DNA from: AP-15 sp963703745
GTDB lineage: Bacteria; Pseudomonadota; Alphaproteobacteria; ATCC43930; CGMCC-115725
Assembly: GCA_963703745.1 (NCBI GenBank)
Contig: CAVPFL010000007.1
Span: forward strand, 496,001-560,000
Length of the DNA: 64,000 nucleotides
Direction: 5' to 3'
Shown: positions 43,046 through 52,013 of the stretch, piece after piece
Numbering within the stretch: the first letter of the stretch is position 1
Layout of the letters: every line of letters starts with the position of its first letter
Notes under the pieces: generated by a model
Databases searched by the model: none
What the model was told of the DNA's origin: nothing
The model's input: only the letters and a program-made list of their open reading frames with translations
Made by a program: the position numbers and the translations under genes

Positions 43046-44470
43046 ATGGCACAAACTCAGTCTGAGACCCCACCGATGGCTGGCGGTCAAGCCGGCAAGG
43101 GTGCGGCTGGCCGCAATCCGAACGAACCAAAGGGCAATCCAACCGACCCAGAGAATGGAGCGGGCACAACCTCGGATGCCGATCCGACGGAAATGTTGAA
43201 GTCGGACCACCGACATGTCGAGCAGCTGTTCAGCTCCTTTGAAAAGGCCCCGGAGGCTGAACAGAAATCGCAGCTGGCTGCACAGATCTGCACCGAGCTG
43301 ATGGTGCACACGCTGCTGGAGGAGGAGATCTTTTATCCGGCGTGCCGCGGCCATATGGAGCAACGGATGCTTGAGGAGGCTCAGGTCGAGCACGACGGCG
43401 CCAAGACGCTGATCATTGAGATCCGCGCTGGCGCGCCGGACGACCAATACTTTAACGCGAAAGTGAAGGTGCTGTCGGAAGAGATCAAGCACCACGTGCG
43501 AGAAGAAGAAAAATCCGACGGTCTCCTGGCCAAGGCCAAGGAGGCCGGTGTGGCCACGCCGGACCTGGCCAAGCGCATGGCGACCCTCAAGCAAGAATTG
43601 ATGGAACAGGCAAAGGCGGGAGCTCTCGGCCCGCCGGTGACACGGAGTTTCCGCGTCCGGACCAATACCGGGACCAATCAGCTATCTCAGGAGGACAAGA
43701 TGGCACGAGGATCAAGCGCAACGATGGAACGCGAGCGCGACGAGCGCGGACGTTTTGTCAGCGAAGACGACGACGATCGCGATTATCGCCGACGTTCGTC
43801 CAGCCGCAGCCGCTACGATGACGACGATCGTCGCCGTTCCATGCCGGCGCGCGATGAGGAGGGACGGTTCACCAGCTCGCGGTCGCGTTACGAGGATGAC
43901 GACGATGATGATTACCGGCGTGGCCGCCGTGGGCACGGTGGTTGGTACGGTGATTCGGAGGGCCATTCGGAAGCGTCGCGTCGCGGGTGGGACAATCCCG
44001 ACCATGGCCGCAGCGGCTGGTCTGGTAATCCCGAGGGCCACTCCGAAGCCTCACGGCGCGGTTGGGACGAGCGAGAGGGTTCTCGCGGCCGCTATCGTGA
44101 CGATGATCGCCGCCGCTCGATGCCTGCGCGCGACGACGAAGGCCGCTTCATGAGCTCGCGGTCGCGCTATGATGACGACGATGATTATCGGCGCGGCGGC
44201 CGCGGACATGGCGGCTGGTACGGCGATCCGCAGGGCCATTCGGAAGCCTCACGTCGCGGCTGGGAAGAGCGCGGCGGCTCGCGCAGCCGTTATCGCGACG
44301 ACGACGAAGATCACCGCTATGCGCGCTCGCGCGATGACGAAGGCCGGTTTACCAGCTCGCGCTCGCGTTACGACGACGACGATGACGACCGGCGTAGCGG
44401 CCGTGGGCATGGCGGCTGGTACGGCGATCCAGAAGGGCACTCCGAAGCGGCCCGCCGCGGCCGAAGGTAG
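43046..44470 (+). CDS. Hemerythrin-domain protein fused to an Asp/Arg/Gly-rich repeat protein
   Basis: Up to 474 residues in one frame. Residues ~45-180 form a hemerythrin HHE domain with LKSDHRHVEQLFSSFE, ELMVHTLLEEEIFYPA, EHDGAKTLI and EIKHHVREEEK, whose His/Glu set could bind a di-iron centre (O2, NO or redox sensing). From about residue 220 the sequence is disordered repeats of RSRYDDDDD-like tracts and GHGGWYGDxEGHSEASRRGW units. A strong internal ribosome binding site before ATG 43700 suggests that the repeat part may be a separate 256-residue protein. The upstream gene ends 26 bases before. Confidence 0.72.
   Translation: MAQTQSETPPMAGGQAGKGAAGRNPNEPKGNPTDPENGAGTTSDADPTEMLKSDHRHVEQLFSSFEKAPEAEQKSQLAAQICTELMVHTLLEEEIFYPACRGHMEQRMLEEAQVEHDGAKTLIIEIRAGAPDDQYFNAKVKVLSEEIKHHVREEEKSDGLLAKAKEAGVATPDLAKRMATLKQELMEQAKAGALGPPVTRSFRVRTNTGTNQLSQEDKMARGSSATMERERDERGRFVSEDDDDRDYRRRSSSRSRYDDDDRRRSMPARDEEGRFTSSRSRYEDDDDDDYRRGRRGHGGWYGDSEGHSEASRRGWDNPDHGRSGWSGNPEGHSEASRRGWDEREGSRGRYRDDDRRRSMPARDDEGRFMSSRSRYDDDDDYRRGGRGHGGWYGDPQGHSEASRRGWEERGGSRSRYRDDDEDHRYARSRDDEGRFTSSRSRYDDDDDDRRSGRGHGGWYGDPEGHSEAARRGRR
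43689..43702 (+). promoter_or_regulatory. Internal Shine-Dalgarno and ATG inside the hemerythrin/repeat reading frame
   Basis: AGGAGG (43689-43694) stands five bases before ATG 43700, in frame with the upstream hemerythrin part. It would start a 256-residue product, MARGSSATMERERDERGRFV..., whose beginning resembles free-standing repeat proteins. Confidence 0.6.
43740..44466 (+). repeat. Coding tandem repeats (GHGGWYGDxEGHSEASRRGW and acidic/Arg tracts)
   Basis: Four copies of a ~20-residue unit G-W-x-G-x-x-x-G-H-S-E-A-S/A-R-R-G. Between them lie Asp-rich runs and repeated D-E-G-R-F-x-S-S-R-S-R-Y segments. DNA copies are similar but not identical. The protein segment is expected to be intrinsically disordered with strong charge alternation. 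Confidence 0.85.
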
Positions 44471-44495
44471 GCTTCGGTCGTTGACCTGAGGCAAG

Positions 44496-44523
44496 GCCTC
44501 CAGGGGCTGCTGCCCCTGGAGGC
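44496..44523 (+). terminator. Strong hairpin after the hemerythrin/repeat gene
   Basis: GCCTCCAGGGGC (44496-44507) and GCCCCTGGAGGC (44512-44523), a perfect 12-bp stem with loop TGCT, 26 bases after the stop. No T-run, but stem stability is high. Confidence 0.6.
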
Positions 44524-44621
44524 GTGTTGCCACGCGAACAACCTGGCCACTAACATTTCTGGAGGAAAAGCTCCACGTGCGCGCTTGGTAGTTTAACCAT
44601 CCGGGATCGCGTTACCAGCGT

Positions 44622-46604
44622 TCAGCGCTGCGGCGGCTCGATCGCGAAGGCCAGCTTCGCCGCGGATAGAAAGATCGAATAGAAATACAATTCCGCGTCG
44701 AGCGTCCGTTTGATTGTCTGGGCTCGCCGAAAGCCGTGCTGCTCGCCGTCAAACAACAGATATTGAAACGGCACTCCTTTGGCCTTCAACGCTTCCACCA
44801 TTGCCTCGGCCTGGTTGGGCGGAACGATCGCATCCTCCGCACCTTGGAAAAAGGCGATCGGCACTGACAGGCGCTCGGCGAAATGGACCGGCGACCGCTC
44901 GATATATATGTCGCGGCGGGCCGGGTAAGGACCGATCAAACCATCGAGATAACGCGACTCGAATTTGTGCGTGTCTTTCGCCAGAGCCTCGAGGTCGCTA
45001 ACGCCATAGTAACTCGCACCCGTCGCAAAAACTGTGCGGAAGGTCAGCGCGCACAAGGTGGTGTAACCTCCCGCGCTGCCGCCGCGGATCGCCATGCGGT
45101 TGCCGTCCACCTGTCCGCTTGCCGCCAGATGCCTGGCGCCATTAGCGCAGTCGTCGACGTCGACGATGCCCCATTTACCGCGTAGCCGCTCGCGATAGGC
45201 GCGCCCGTACCCGGTACTCCCGCCGTAATTGACGTTCAGAACCGCGAAGCCGCGGCTGGTCCAGTATTGGATACTCCAATCGAGTGCGGACGAACACGCG
45301 CTGGTCGGCCCGCCATGACTGCGCACGATCAATGGCGGCAGTTCGCTAGCCGGGCCGCCGAAATCACGATTGATCGGCGGATAGAACAGGCCAAAGGCAG
45401 TCAGTCCATTTTCGGTCGGGAACTCGATCGACTGCGGTGCGGCTAGATAGCCGTGATAAGTCTGTACATCTTGTGTGTTGGAGTGCTTGAGGACTGTCGC
45501 CCGGCCAGAGCTCGGCGCCAATTCAACGATCGCCGGGAAATGCGTCGGCGACGCACCGACAAAATAAACATGGTCAGCGCCCGCGCGGAGCGAACCGATT
45601 TCGGTGAACTCATTGGCGATAGGCGTCACTGCCAGCGTGTTCAGATCGACGGCCGCCAGCGACGCCGAGCCGTTGCGCGAATAGCTACAGATTAGCCGCT
45701 GGGCGGAAGCGAAGGCGTAGCGCGACGGGCGAAAACCCCATTGCGCCGAGCCGAATTCCGCCTCCAGCGGGTAGACGGCTTCCGCCATAGCACTCGTGCT
45801 CAGCGGGTCGCCGGCTATCCGGTAAAGGTTCCACCATCCGCTCCGGTCGGAGACGAAATAAAGGACGCCGTCGGGAGACCACTCCGGCTGAAAGATCGCC
45901 TCCGTATCGCCACCGGCGACCCTGCGCTTCTCGGCAATCGTGCCATCCGTAGCGCAGCGCCCGACCCACAACTCGGTGCCGTCCCAAGGCATGTTCGGAT
46001 GACGCCATTCGAGCCAGGCAAGCCGCGCATTGTCGGGGCTGAGGCGCGGAGCGGCGTAGAAATCCTTGCCGGAGACCAGCACGCGTTGCGGCTGCGAGCC
46101 GTTGAGCGATATGTCGACGAGGGTATTGATCGGCTGCTCGGCACCGGCCGTATGGTCCTCGCGAACCCAGATCATGCGTCCGCGCAGCGGGTCCATGACG
46201 CCGTCCGCGTAACGCAGGCCCCTGGGCTGCGCGGGGGCTTCGGTGATCGGGAGCGGTAGTGCTCTCCGCTCTTGCCGGTACAAGCGCTGGTCGGCATCGT
46301 TGCAAAAATAGACGATGCCCTCGCTGACCAGATAGGCGCCACCGCCATATTCGTGGACCCGTGTCCGGACGTTGAAGGCGCCTTGTCCGTCCGCCGGCAT
46401 CGCCGGTGTCACATCGGTCAACCGCCCGTCCTGCGAGCGGCAGACTATGACTGATCGTCCCTGTTCCTGCGGGCGACTTTCAATCCAATAAACGTCGCCG
46501 CCGTCGACCAGGATATCGCCGAGACCGATCGAGGAGGCGACGATCAGATCCGAGGTGATCGGCGATGCCCACGACCCATATGGGGCGATCCGCGGCTCAG
46601 CCAT
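44622..46604 (-). CDS. Prolyl oligopeptidase family (S9) serine peptidase
   Basis: 660 residues. The N-terminal part is a beta-propeller of about 400 residues with SPDGVLYFVSDRSGWWNLYR-type blades. The C-terminal alpha/beta hydrolase has the nucleophile GGSAGGYTT (near 520), Asp in QGAEDAIVPPNQAEAM and His in DGEQHGFRR. It resembles acylaminoacyl-peptidase/dipeptidyl peptidases. No signal peptide is seen, so it is cytoplasmic. ATG 46604 is used; a much longer open frame upstream overlaps the aldolase gene in antiphase. It ends the minus-strand operon. Confidence 0.88.
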   Translation of the reverse strand: MAEPRIAPYGSWASPITSDLIVASSIGLGDILVDGGDVYWIESRPQEQGRSVIVCRSQDGRLTDVTPAMPADGQGAFNVRTRVHEYGGGAYLVSEGIVYFCNDADQRLYRQERRALPLPITEAPAQPRGLRYADGVMDPLRGRMIWVREDHTAGAEQPINTLVDISLNGSQPQRVLVSGKDFYAAPRLSPDNARLAWLEWRHPNMPWDGTELWVGRCATDGTIAEKRRVAGGDTEAIFQPEWSPDGVLYFVSDRSGWWNLYRIAGDPLSTSAMAEAVYPLEAEFGSAQWGFRPSRYAFASAQRLICSYSRNGSASLAAVDLNTLAVTPIANEFTEIGSLRAGADHVYFVGASPTHFPAIVELAPSSGRATVLKHSNTQDVQTYHGYLAAPQSIEFPTENGLTAFGLFYPPINRDFGGPASELPPLIVRSHGGPTSACSSALDWSIQYWTSRGFAVLNVNYGGSTGYGRAYRERLRGKWGIVDVDDCANGARHLAASGQVDGNRMAIRGGSAGGYTTLCALTFRTVFATGASYYGVSDLEALAKDTHKFESRYLDGLIGPYPARRDIYIERSPVHFAERLSVPIAFFQGAEDAIVPPNQAEAMVEALKAKGVPFQYLLFDGEQHGFRRAQTIKRTLDAELYFYSIFLSAAKLAFAIEPPQR

Positions 46605-46621
46605 AAAGAGAGACGACCGCC

Positions 46622-47404
46622 TCAGGTCCGGTAGCCGGGATCGAGCTTGTCGGCGAGCCGCAGCAGGGCCGGCCATTCGCGCTGGCCCTGTAGCCGCGGT
46701 TCGTTGCCGGTGAAAAGGGCGGCCTGGCGCTCGCAGGTGTCGGGCGATGGCACCACCATCTTCGCCCCCGCGGCGACCGCAGCCATGATCTTGAGCTGCG
46801 CCTCCGCCGACCGCTCGAAATGGTAGGTCAGCGAGAACGCCTCGGCGACATTGCGGCCGGTCGCCAGCAGCCCGTGATTGCGCAACACGAGAACCGGATG
46901 GTTGTCGATGCTCTGTTGCAGCCGCTCGCGCTCGTCGAGGTCGAGCGAGACGCCCTCGTAGTCGTGATAGCCGAGCCGGTTGTAAAACCGCATCGCCCAC
47001 TGGCTGAGCGGCAACAACCCCTCCTCTAGTGCGCCGACCGCGATGTCGGCCTCGGTATGGGTGTGAATGACGCACTCGACGTCCGGCCGACCCATATAGA
47101 TCGCGCTATGGATCACATATCCGGCGCGGTTGCCCTCGTATTCGGACGGTTCGACAAGGTTGCCGTCGAGATCCATCTTTAAGAGGTTCGATGCCGTGAT
47201 CTCGTTGAACATCAACCCCATCGGGTTGATCAGGAAATGGTTCGGCTCCCCTGGTACCCGCGCCGAATTGTGAGTTAGGATCAGGTCATCCCAGCCGAAA
47301 TGCGCCAGCAGCCGATAGCAGGCGGCGAGATCGACCCGTACCTTCCACTCCTCCGGACCAATGGTAGCTGGTCTTTCGGCGAGCAGCGCTTCAATCGTGT
47401 CCAT
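46622..47404 (-). CDS. Class II aldolase/adducin family protein
   Basis: 260 residues. Zn-binding His pairs are seen in CVIHTHTEADIAVGAL (HTH) and LRNHGLLATGRNVAEAF; a catalytic acidic residue lies in the N-terminal third. Members cleave or form C-C bonds of phosphorylated sugars, or decarboxylate/hydrate related substrates. ATG 47404 is followed by a normal N-terminus; GGAGA precedes it. It lies 17 bases upstream of the S9 peptidase start and 19 downstream of the DUF35 protein stop, as part of one operon. Confidence 0.87.
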   Translation of the reverse strand: MDTIEALLAERPATIGPEEWKVRVDLAACYRLLAHFGWDDLILTHNSARVPGEPNHFLINPMGLMFNEITASNLLKMDLDGNLVEPSEYEGNRAGYVIHSAIYMGRPDVECVIHTHTEADIAVGALEEGLLPLSQWAMRFYNRLGYHDYEGVSLDLDERERLQQSIDNHPVLVLRNHGLLATGRNVAEAFSLTYHFERSAEAQLKIMAAVAAGAKMVVPSPDTCERQAALFTGNEPRLQGQREWPALLRLADKLDPGYRT

Positions 47405-47423
47405 ATTCTCTCCTTGAACGCTG

Positions 47424-47816
47424 TCAGACTGGCGTGAACATCGGCACCGGCGGGCCGCCGTCGCTCGGCTTGAAGACCAGCCGGACGGCCTGCCCGATGC
47501 GGATCTTGTCGAGGTCGCAATCGACGATGTTGGTCATCATCGAGACCCCTTCCTGCAACGTCACATAGGCGATCGCATAAGGGACCGGCGTGCGACGCAT
47601 GACGCTGTAGGTATAGATCGTCCCGTTGCCAGAGGCCTGCTGCAATTCGGTCTTGTCGCTCAAGCAGTAGGGACAGATCGCGCGCGGATAATAATGGACC
47701 TGCCCGCAGGCGGTGCACTTGCCGATCATCAGTCGGCCCGCTGCGGCGGCGTCCCAGAACGCCTTGGTCTCGGGATTGGGCTGCGGGGCTTGGATCTTGC
47801 GTTGTTCGCTCGGCAT
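47424..47816 (-). CDS. Zn-ribbon OB-fold protein (DUF35)
   Basis: 130 residues. N-terminal rubredoxin-like zinc ribbon CTACGQVHYYPRAICPYC (C-x2-C ... C-x2-C) followed by an OB-fold (GTIYTYSVMRRTP, IAYVTLQEG, RIGQAVRLVF). DUF35 proteins pair with thiolase-like proteins, and in steroid degradation the Ltp2-DUF35 pair forms an aldolase. Here the thiolase-like gene starts just upstream, ending 5 bases before this start, so a complex is a firm expectation. ATG 47816 is chosen. Confidence 0.9.
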   Translation of the reverse strand: MPSEQRKIQAPQPNPETKAFWDAAAAGRLMIGKCTACGQVHYYPRAICPYCLSDKTELQQASGNGTIYTYSVMRRTPVPYAIAYVTLQEGVSMMTNIVDCDLDKIRIGQAVRLVFKPSDGGPPVPMFTPV

Positions 47817-47821
47817 TTGCC

Positions 47822-48991
47822 TCACTCCCTTTCCATGATCACGGTTGCAGCACCGTGCCTGGTGCCGAGCGAGCCGCCGGTGCCGTGGGCAATCGCCAAG
47901 TCGCAATTTCTGACCTGCACCGCCGGGTGCGCCTCGCCGCGCAACTGGCGCACTGCTTCGACGACCTTGGTCAGACCGCCACGATTGGCCGGGTGGTTGT
48001 TGCACAGCCCGCCGCCATCGGTGTTGAACGGCAATTTGCCCCTACCCGAGATCAGATTGCCGTCGGCGACGAATTTGCCGCCCTGGCCCTTCTCGCAAAA
48101 GCCGAGATCCTCGATCTGCATCAAGACGGTGATCGTAAAGCTGTCGTAGATCGAGGCGTATTTGATGTCGGCCGGCTTGACCCCGGCCTCGGCAAAGGCC
48201 GCCGGTCCCGACCACACCGCACCCGAATAGGTCAGGTCGACATGCCCCGCCATCTGATGCTTGGGGGCTTCGCCGGCACCGAGGATCTTGACCTTGGGCC
48301 GCTTCAAGCTCCTCGCCACTTCGGGGCTGGCAACGATGATGGCTCCGCCGCCGTCGCTAATCACGCAGCAGTCGAGGCGATGCAATGGGTCGGCGATCAT
48401 CGGCGAATTGACGACATCTTCGACCGTGACGACGTCGCGCAGCATCGCGTGCGGATTATGCTGAGCGTGGTGCGAAGCCGCGACCTTGATCCAGGCGAGT
48501 TGCTCACTCGTCGTCCCGTACTGGTACATGTGCCGCATCGCGCACATCGCATACATGTTCGCGGTGGCCGGACCGTAGGGGTTTTCGAACTGGACGTCGG
48601 GCGCGTTGCCGCCAGCGGCGCGCTGCGCCGTCCCAGTCGCCTGCCCTTCGCTGCGCGGCCGTCCGGCCAAGGTGATCAGCGCGACACTGCACTTGCCCGC
48701 GGCGATCGCTTCGGCGGCGTGGCCGACATGAATGATGTATGACGAGCCGCCGCTGTCGGTCGAATCCATGTGGCGCAATTTGAGCCCGAGATAATCGGTC
48801 ATCGACAGCGGCCCGAGACCGGGCGCATCGCCGGCGCAGAAATAGCCGTCGACATCGGAGCGCGTCAGACCGGCATCCTCGAGCGCGCCCTTGGCCAACT
48901 CGGCATGGAGCTGGGCCAGCGATTTGTCGTCGGCTTTGCGCGTCGGGTGCTCGTAGATCCCGACGATGTACGCCTGTCCTTTGATGCTCAT
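47822..48991 (-). CDS. Thiolase-like protein (lipid-transfer/retro-aldolase partner type)
   Basis: 389 residues of the thiolase fold. DSGGSSYIIHVGHAAEAIAAG occupies the nucleophile region, where a catalytic Cys is expected but Ser-Ser-Tyr is found, so classic thiolysis is unlikely. NPHAMLRDVVTVEDVVNSPM, GGGAIIVASPE and C-terminal GGLCNNHPANRGGLTKV, IAHGTGGSLGTRHGA follow. This pattern is typical of acetyl-CoA acetyltransferase-like/SCP2-thiolase proteins partnered with DUF35. ATG 48991 has GGGAG upstream. Confidence 0.88.
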   Translation of the reverse strand: MSIKGQAYIVGIYEHPTRKADDKSLAQLHAELAKGALEDAGLTRSDVDGYFCAGDAPGLGPLSMTDYLGLKLRHMDSTDSGGSSYIIHVGHAAEAIAAGKCSVALITLAGRPRSEGQATGTAQRAAGGNAPDVQFENPYGPATANMYAMCAMRHMYQYGTTSEQLAWIKVAASHHAQHNPHAMLRDVVTVEDVVNSPMIADPLHRLDCCVISDGGGAIIVASPEVARSLKRPKVKILGAGEAPKHQMAGHVDLTYSGAVWSGPAAFAEAGVKPADIKYASIYDSFTITVLMQIEDLGFCEKGQGGKFVADGNLISGRGKLPFNTDGGGLCNNHPANRGGLTKVVEAVRQLRGEAHPAVQVRNCDLAIAHGTGGSLGTRHGAATVIMERE

Positions 48992-49052
48992 CGCTGGCCA
49001 TTCTCCCTGCAGAAGCCGAGGGGCGGTAATGCATACCGTTCGGCGTGCGCGG

Positions 49053-50249
49053 TCAATCCCGGATTGCGAATGCCTGCGCCGTGATGTCGCCGATCTCGGC
49101 GTCGGAATACCCGAGTTCGCAGAGCACATTCCGCGTGTGCTCCCCGAGGCGGGGCGGGGGCAGACGGAAGCTCTCGCCAGGTGAGCCGGAAAACATCACC
49201 GGGATTGCCATCGTCAGCATCTTCCCTTCGGAGGGATGCTCGACCTGTTCGAAAAACCCGGCATGGTTGAGATACGGGTCGGTGAGCAGGCCTTCGAGGC
49301 TGGTGACGACACCGTTTGGGACATCGAAACTGTCGAGCCGCTCGCGCCATTCAGCCGTGGTACGCCGGCGCATGCCCTCGATGACAATTTCATAGAGCTC
49401 GCCGATATTGTCGGTGCGGCGCGCCAGGGTCGAGAAGCGTGGATCATCGGCTAGTTCTGGGCAATCGATTGCTTCGAACAGATGGCGCGACTGCGCGTCG
49501 GTCGTCGCCAGAATGCAGATGTGGCCGTCCTTGGTCGGGAAGGGCCGACGATGCTCTGTCAGCATCCGCGGATAACCGAGTCCCTTTTCCGGCTCGGCTA
49601 GAACGCCGTGCCAGAGATGGTCGATGAGGTTGAAGGCGACCATCGTCTCCAGCATCGGGACATGTACTTCCTGGCCTTTGCCGGAACGCTCGCGGTGGAA
49701 CAAAGCCATGCTCACCGCCGAAGCAAGAGCATAGCCGCAGATCTTGTGGCACACCGCCATCGGCACATAGCGCGGATCGCCGCCGGGGCCGCCATTAAGC
49801 GCCGCAAGACCGCTCTCGCCCTGGATCACATCGTCGAAAGAAGGGCGGTCGCGATAAACGCCATCCTTGTGAAACCCGGTGGCGGCCGCATAAACGATGC
49901 GTGGATTGCGCCCCGCCACCGCTGGATAATCGAGGCCAAGCCGTTCGGCCGCCCCGAGCCGCATATTGTGGACAAAGACGTCCGCGGTCTCGACCAGTTT
50001 GAGGAGCGCCTCGCGCGCCGCCGGCCGCTTCAGGTCGAGCGCCACGCTGCGCTTGTTGCGGTTTATATTGAGAAAATAGGCACCCATGCCGGGATGACGC
50101 GAAGGGCCAAGCGGACGAATGGGATCGCCCTCCGGAGGCTCGACCTTGATCACGTCCGCCCCCATGTCGCCGAGAAGCTGTGTCGCTACCGGCCCCAATA
50201 CCGCGCTCGTCAAATCGACAACGCGGATGCCTGCAAGCGGTCCGGACAT
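49053..50249 (-). CDS. CaiB/BaiF (type III) CoA transferase
   Basis: 398 residues. MSGPLAGIRVVDLTSAVLGPVATQLLGDMGADVIKVE is the family start (split over residues 1-37), with NINRNKRSVALDLK, DVFVHNMR containing the family Asp position expected for the catalytic residue, and the C-terminal RLGEHTRNVLCELGYSDAEI. It moves CoA between acyl groups. ATG 50249 has GGAGGGATC upstream. First gene of the minus-strand operon, divergent from a second family member. Confidence 0.9.
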   Translation of the reverse strand: MSGPLAGIRVVDLTSAVLGPVATQLLGDMGADVIKVEPPEGDPIRPLGPSRHPGMGAYFLNINRNKRSVALDLKRPAAREALLKLVETADVFVHNMRLGAAERLGLDYPAVAGRNPRIVYAAATGFHKDGVYRDRPSFDDVIQGESGLAALNGGPGGDPRYVPMAVCHKICGYALASAVSMALFHRERSGKGQEVHVPMLETMVAFNLIDHLWHGVLAEPEKGLGYPRMLTEHRRPFPTKDGHICILATTDAQSRHLFEAIDCPELADDPRFSTLARRTDNIGELYEIVIEGMRRRTTAEWRERLDSFDVPNGVVTSLEGLLTDPYLNHAGFFEQVEHPSEGKMLTMAIPVMFSGSPGESFRLPPPRLGEHTRNVLCELGYSDAEIGDITAQAFAIRD

Positions 50250-50337
50250 CTTGTGATCCCTCCTCTGATGGCGGTGCCGGCTTGACCCGGCGTTCGATAC
50301 CACGCAGGTTCAAACCCGCGAAACGCGGAGGCGTCTG

Positions 50338-51492
50338 ATGGGACCGCTCGCGGGAATAAAAATAGTGGAATTGACCGGCATCGGGCCGGGGCCGATGTGC
50401 GCGATGCTGCTAGCCGATCTCGGCGCCACCGTGTTGCGCATCGATCGGACGGAACCGAGCGATCTCGGCGTGCCGCGCCCATTGCGTTACGACCTCCTGC
50501 TGCGCGGCAGACGATGCCTCGCGCTGGACCTCAAGCGCCCGGACGGGAGGGCGCTCGCCTTGCGCTTGATCGAGCGCGCCGACGCACTAATCGAAGGGTT
50601 TCGTCCGGGGGTGACCGAGCGGCTGGGTCTCGGCCCCGAGGATTGCCTCGCGCGCAATCCCCGGCTCGTCTATGGCCGGGTCACCGGCTGGGGCCAGGGA
50701 GGACCGCTCGCGCAAGCTGCCGGGCACGATCTCAATTACATCGCGCTAGCCGGCGCCGTGCATGCCTTCGGCCGTCACGGTCAGCCGCCGACGCCGCCGT
50801 TGAACCTGATCGGCGATTTCGGTGGCGGCGCGCTTTATCTCGCTTTTGGTGTAGTCTGCGGTATCCTCGAAGCGCAACGCTCGGGCCGGGGCCAGGTCGT
50901 CGACGCGGCGATGGTGGACGGCGCGGCATCGCTGATGACCGCCTTTTTCGGGATGATGGCAGCCGGTCTGGGGAGCCACGAGCGCGGCACCAACATCCTC
51001 GACACCGGCGCCCATTTCTACGAGGTCTACGAATGCGCCGACGGGCGCTGGATCTCGGTGGCAGCGATCGAAGGCAAGTTTTATACGGAATTACTACGGC
51101 GCCTCGACATCGACCCGGCGACGATGCCGCCGCAGATGGACCGCGAGCATTGGCCCGAGGCGAAGGCGCGGCTGGAGGCATTGTTCAAGACCCGGACGCG
51201 CGACGAATGGTGCGCGCTGCTCGAAGGGACCGACGCTTGCTTTGCCCCGGTTCTGACGACTGACGAGGCGCCCGATCACCCGCACAATAAAGCGCGCCGG
51301 ACCTATATCGAGATCGATGGGATCGTCCAGCCGACCCCGGCGCCGCGCTTTAGCCGAACCGTCCCGGATTTGCCGATTCCGCCGCAACCACCGATCGGCC
51401 TCGTCGAGGCCGAATCACTACTCGCCGATTGGCTCGACCCGGCCGAGATCGCGGCGTTGCGCGCTGCCGACCCGATCGGGCCGGCTCGGTAG
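50338..51492 (+). CDS. CaiB/BaiF family protein, alpha-methylacyl-CoA racemase-like
   Basis: 384 residues. MGPLAGIKIVELTGIGPGPMCAMLLADLGATVLRIDR, RCLALDLKRPDGR, EGFRPGVTERLGLGPEDC, GWGQGGPLAQAAGHDLNYIALAGAVH and the GHD segment match alpha-methylacyl-CoA racemases, which epimerise 2-methyl branched acyl-CoAs before beta-oxidation. The start is ATG 50338. A MaoC-type hydratase begins 3 bases after its stop. Confidence 0.88.
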   Translation: MGPLAGIKIVELTGIGPGPMCAMLLADLGATVLRIDRTEPSDLGVPRPLRYDLLLRGRRCLALDLKRPDGRALALRLIERADALIEGFRPGVTERLGLGPEDCLARNPRLVYGRVTGWGQGGPLAQAAGHDLNYIALAGAVHAFGRHGQPPTPPLNLIGDFGGGALYLAFGVVCGILEAQRSGRGQVVDAAMVDGAASLMTAFFGMMAAGLGSHERGTNILDTGAHFYEVYECADGRWISVAAIEGKFYTELLRRLDIDPATMPPQMDREHWPEAKARLEALFKTRTRDEWCALLEGTDACFAPVLTTDEAPDHPHNKARRTYIEIDGIVQPTPAPRFSRTVPDLPIPPQPPIGLVEAESLLADWLDPAEIAALRAADPIGPAR

Positions 51493-51495
51493 CCG

Positions 51496-51984
51496 ATGGG
51501 GGATGACAGCGTGGAAACGGTCGGGCTCGGCTTCTGCTTTGAGGATTTGCCGATCGGCCGGCAGTTCAAAACTATCGGGCGCACGGTCACCGAGGCCGAC
51601 ATCATCAACTTTGTCAACTGCACCGGCATGGTCGAGGTGTTGTTCACCAACCTCGAATTCCTCGCGCATGAATCCGACATCAAACAGCGTCTGGCGCCAG
51701 CGGCACTGGTCTACGCGTTTGCCGAGGGCCTGCTGGTGCAGTCGACAATGCAGCACACCGGTCTCGCCTTTCTAAACATGGAGCTCAATGTCGAGAACCC
51801 GGTCTTCGCGGGCGACACGGTTCATGCCGAATGCGAGGTTATCGAAGCCCGACGCAGCCGCAGCCGCCCCGACCGCGGCCTGGTGCGCACCCGCGTCCGC
51901 GTCGTCAAACAAGACGGCACGACCGCGCTCACCTACACACCATTGCGCATGCTCAAATGCCGCAGCGATGATGGCTTAGTTTGA
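51496..51984 (+). CDS. MaoC-like (hotdog fold) dehydratase
   Basis: 162 residues. GLGFCFEDLPIGRQFKTIGRTVTEADIINFVNCTGM is the MaoC start, followed by APAALVYAFAEGLLVQ and GDTVHAECEVIEAR. The usual hydratase D-x4-H-x2-D is not clear: in this region it reads NCTGMVEVLF, so it may be a MaoC-like enoyl-CoA binding protein or an altered enzyme. Start ATG 51496, 3 bases after the racemase-like gene. Confidence 0.82.
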   Translation: MGDDSVETVGLGFCFEDLPIGRQFKTIGRTVTEADIINFVNCTGMVEVLFTNLEFLAHESDIKQRLAPAALVYAFAEGLLVQSTMQHTGLAFLNMELNVENPVFAGDTVHAECEVIEARRSRSRPDRGLVRTRVRVVKQDGTTALTYTPLRMLKCRSDDGLV

Positions 51985-52013
51985 CTTGCCTCACCGAACC
52001 TGAACGCCTCGTA

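Noticed and set aside
43740..44466. Tandem repeats considered as a CRISPR array.
   Set aside because: Units are translated in frame, diverge in codon third positions and lack uniform spacers; this is a coding repeat.
45453..46259. Plus-strand open frames opposite the S9 peptidase.
   Set aside because: High-GC shadow frames with no family resemblance; the minus-strand gene has clear catalytic motifs.
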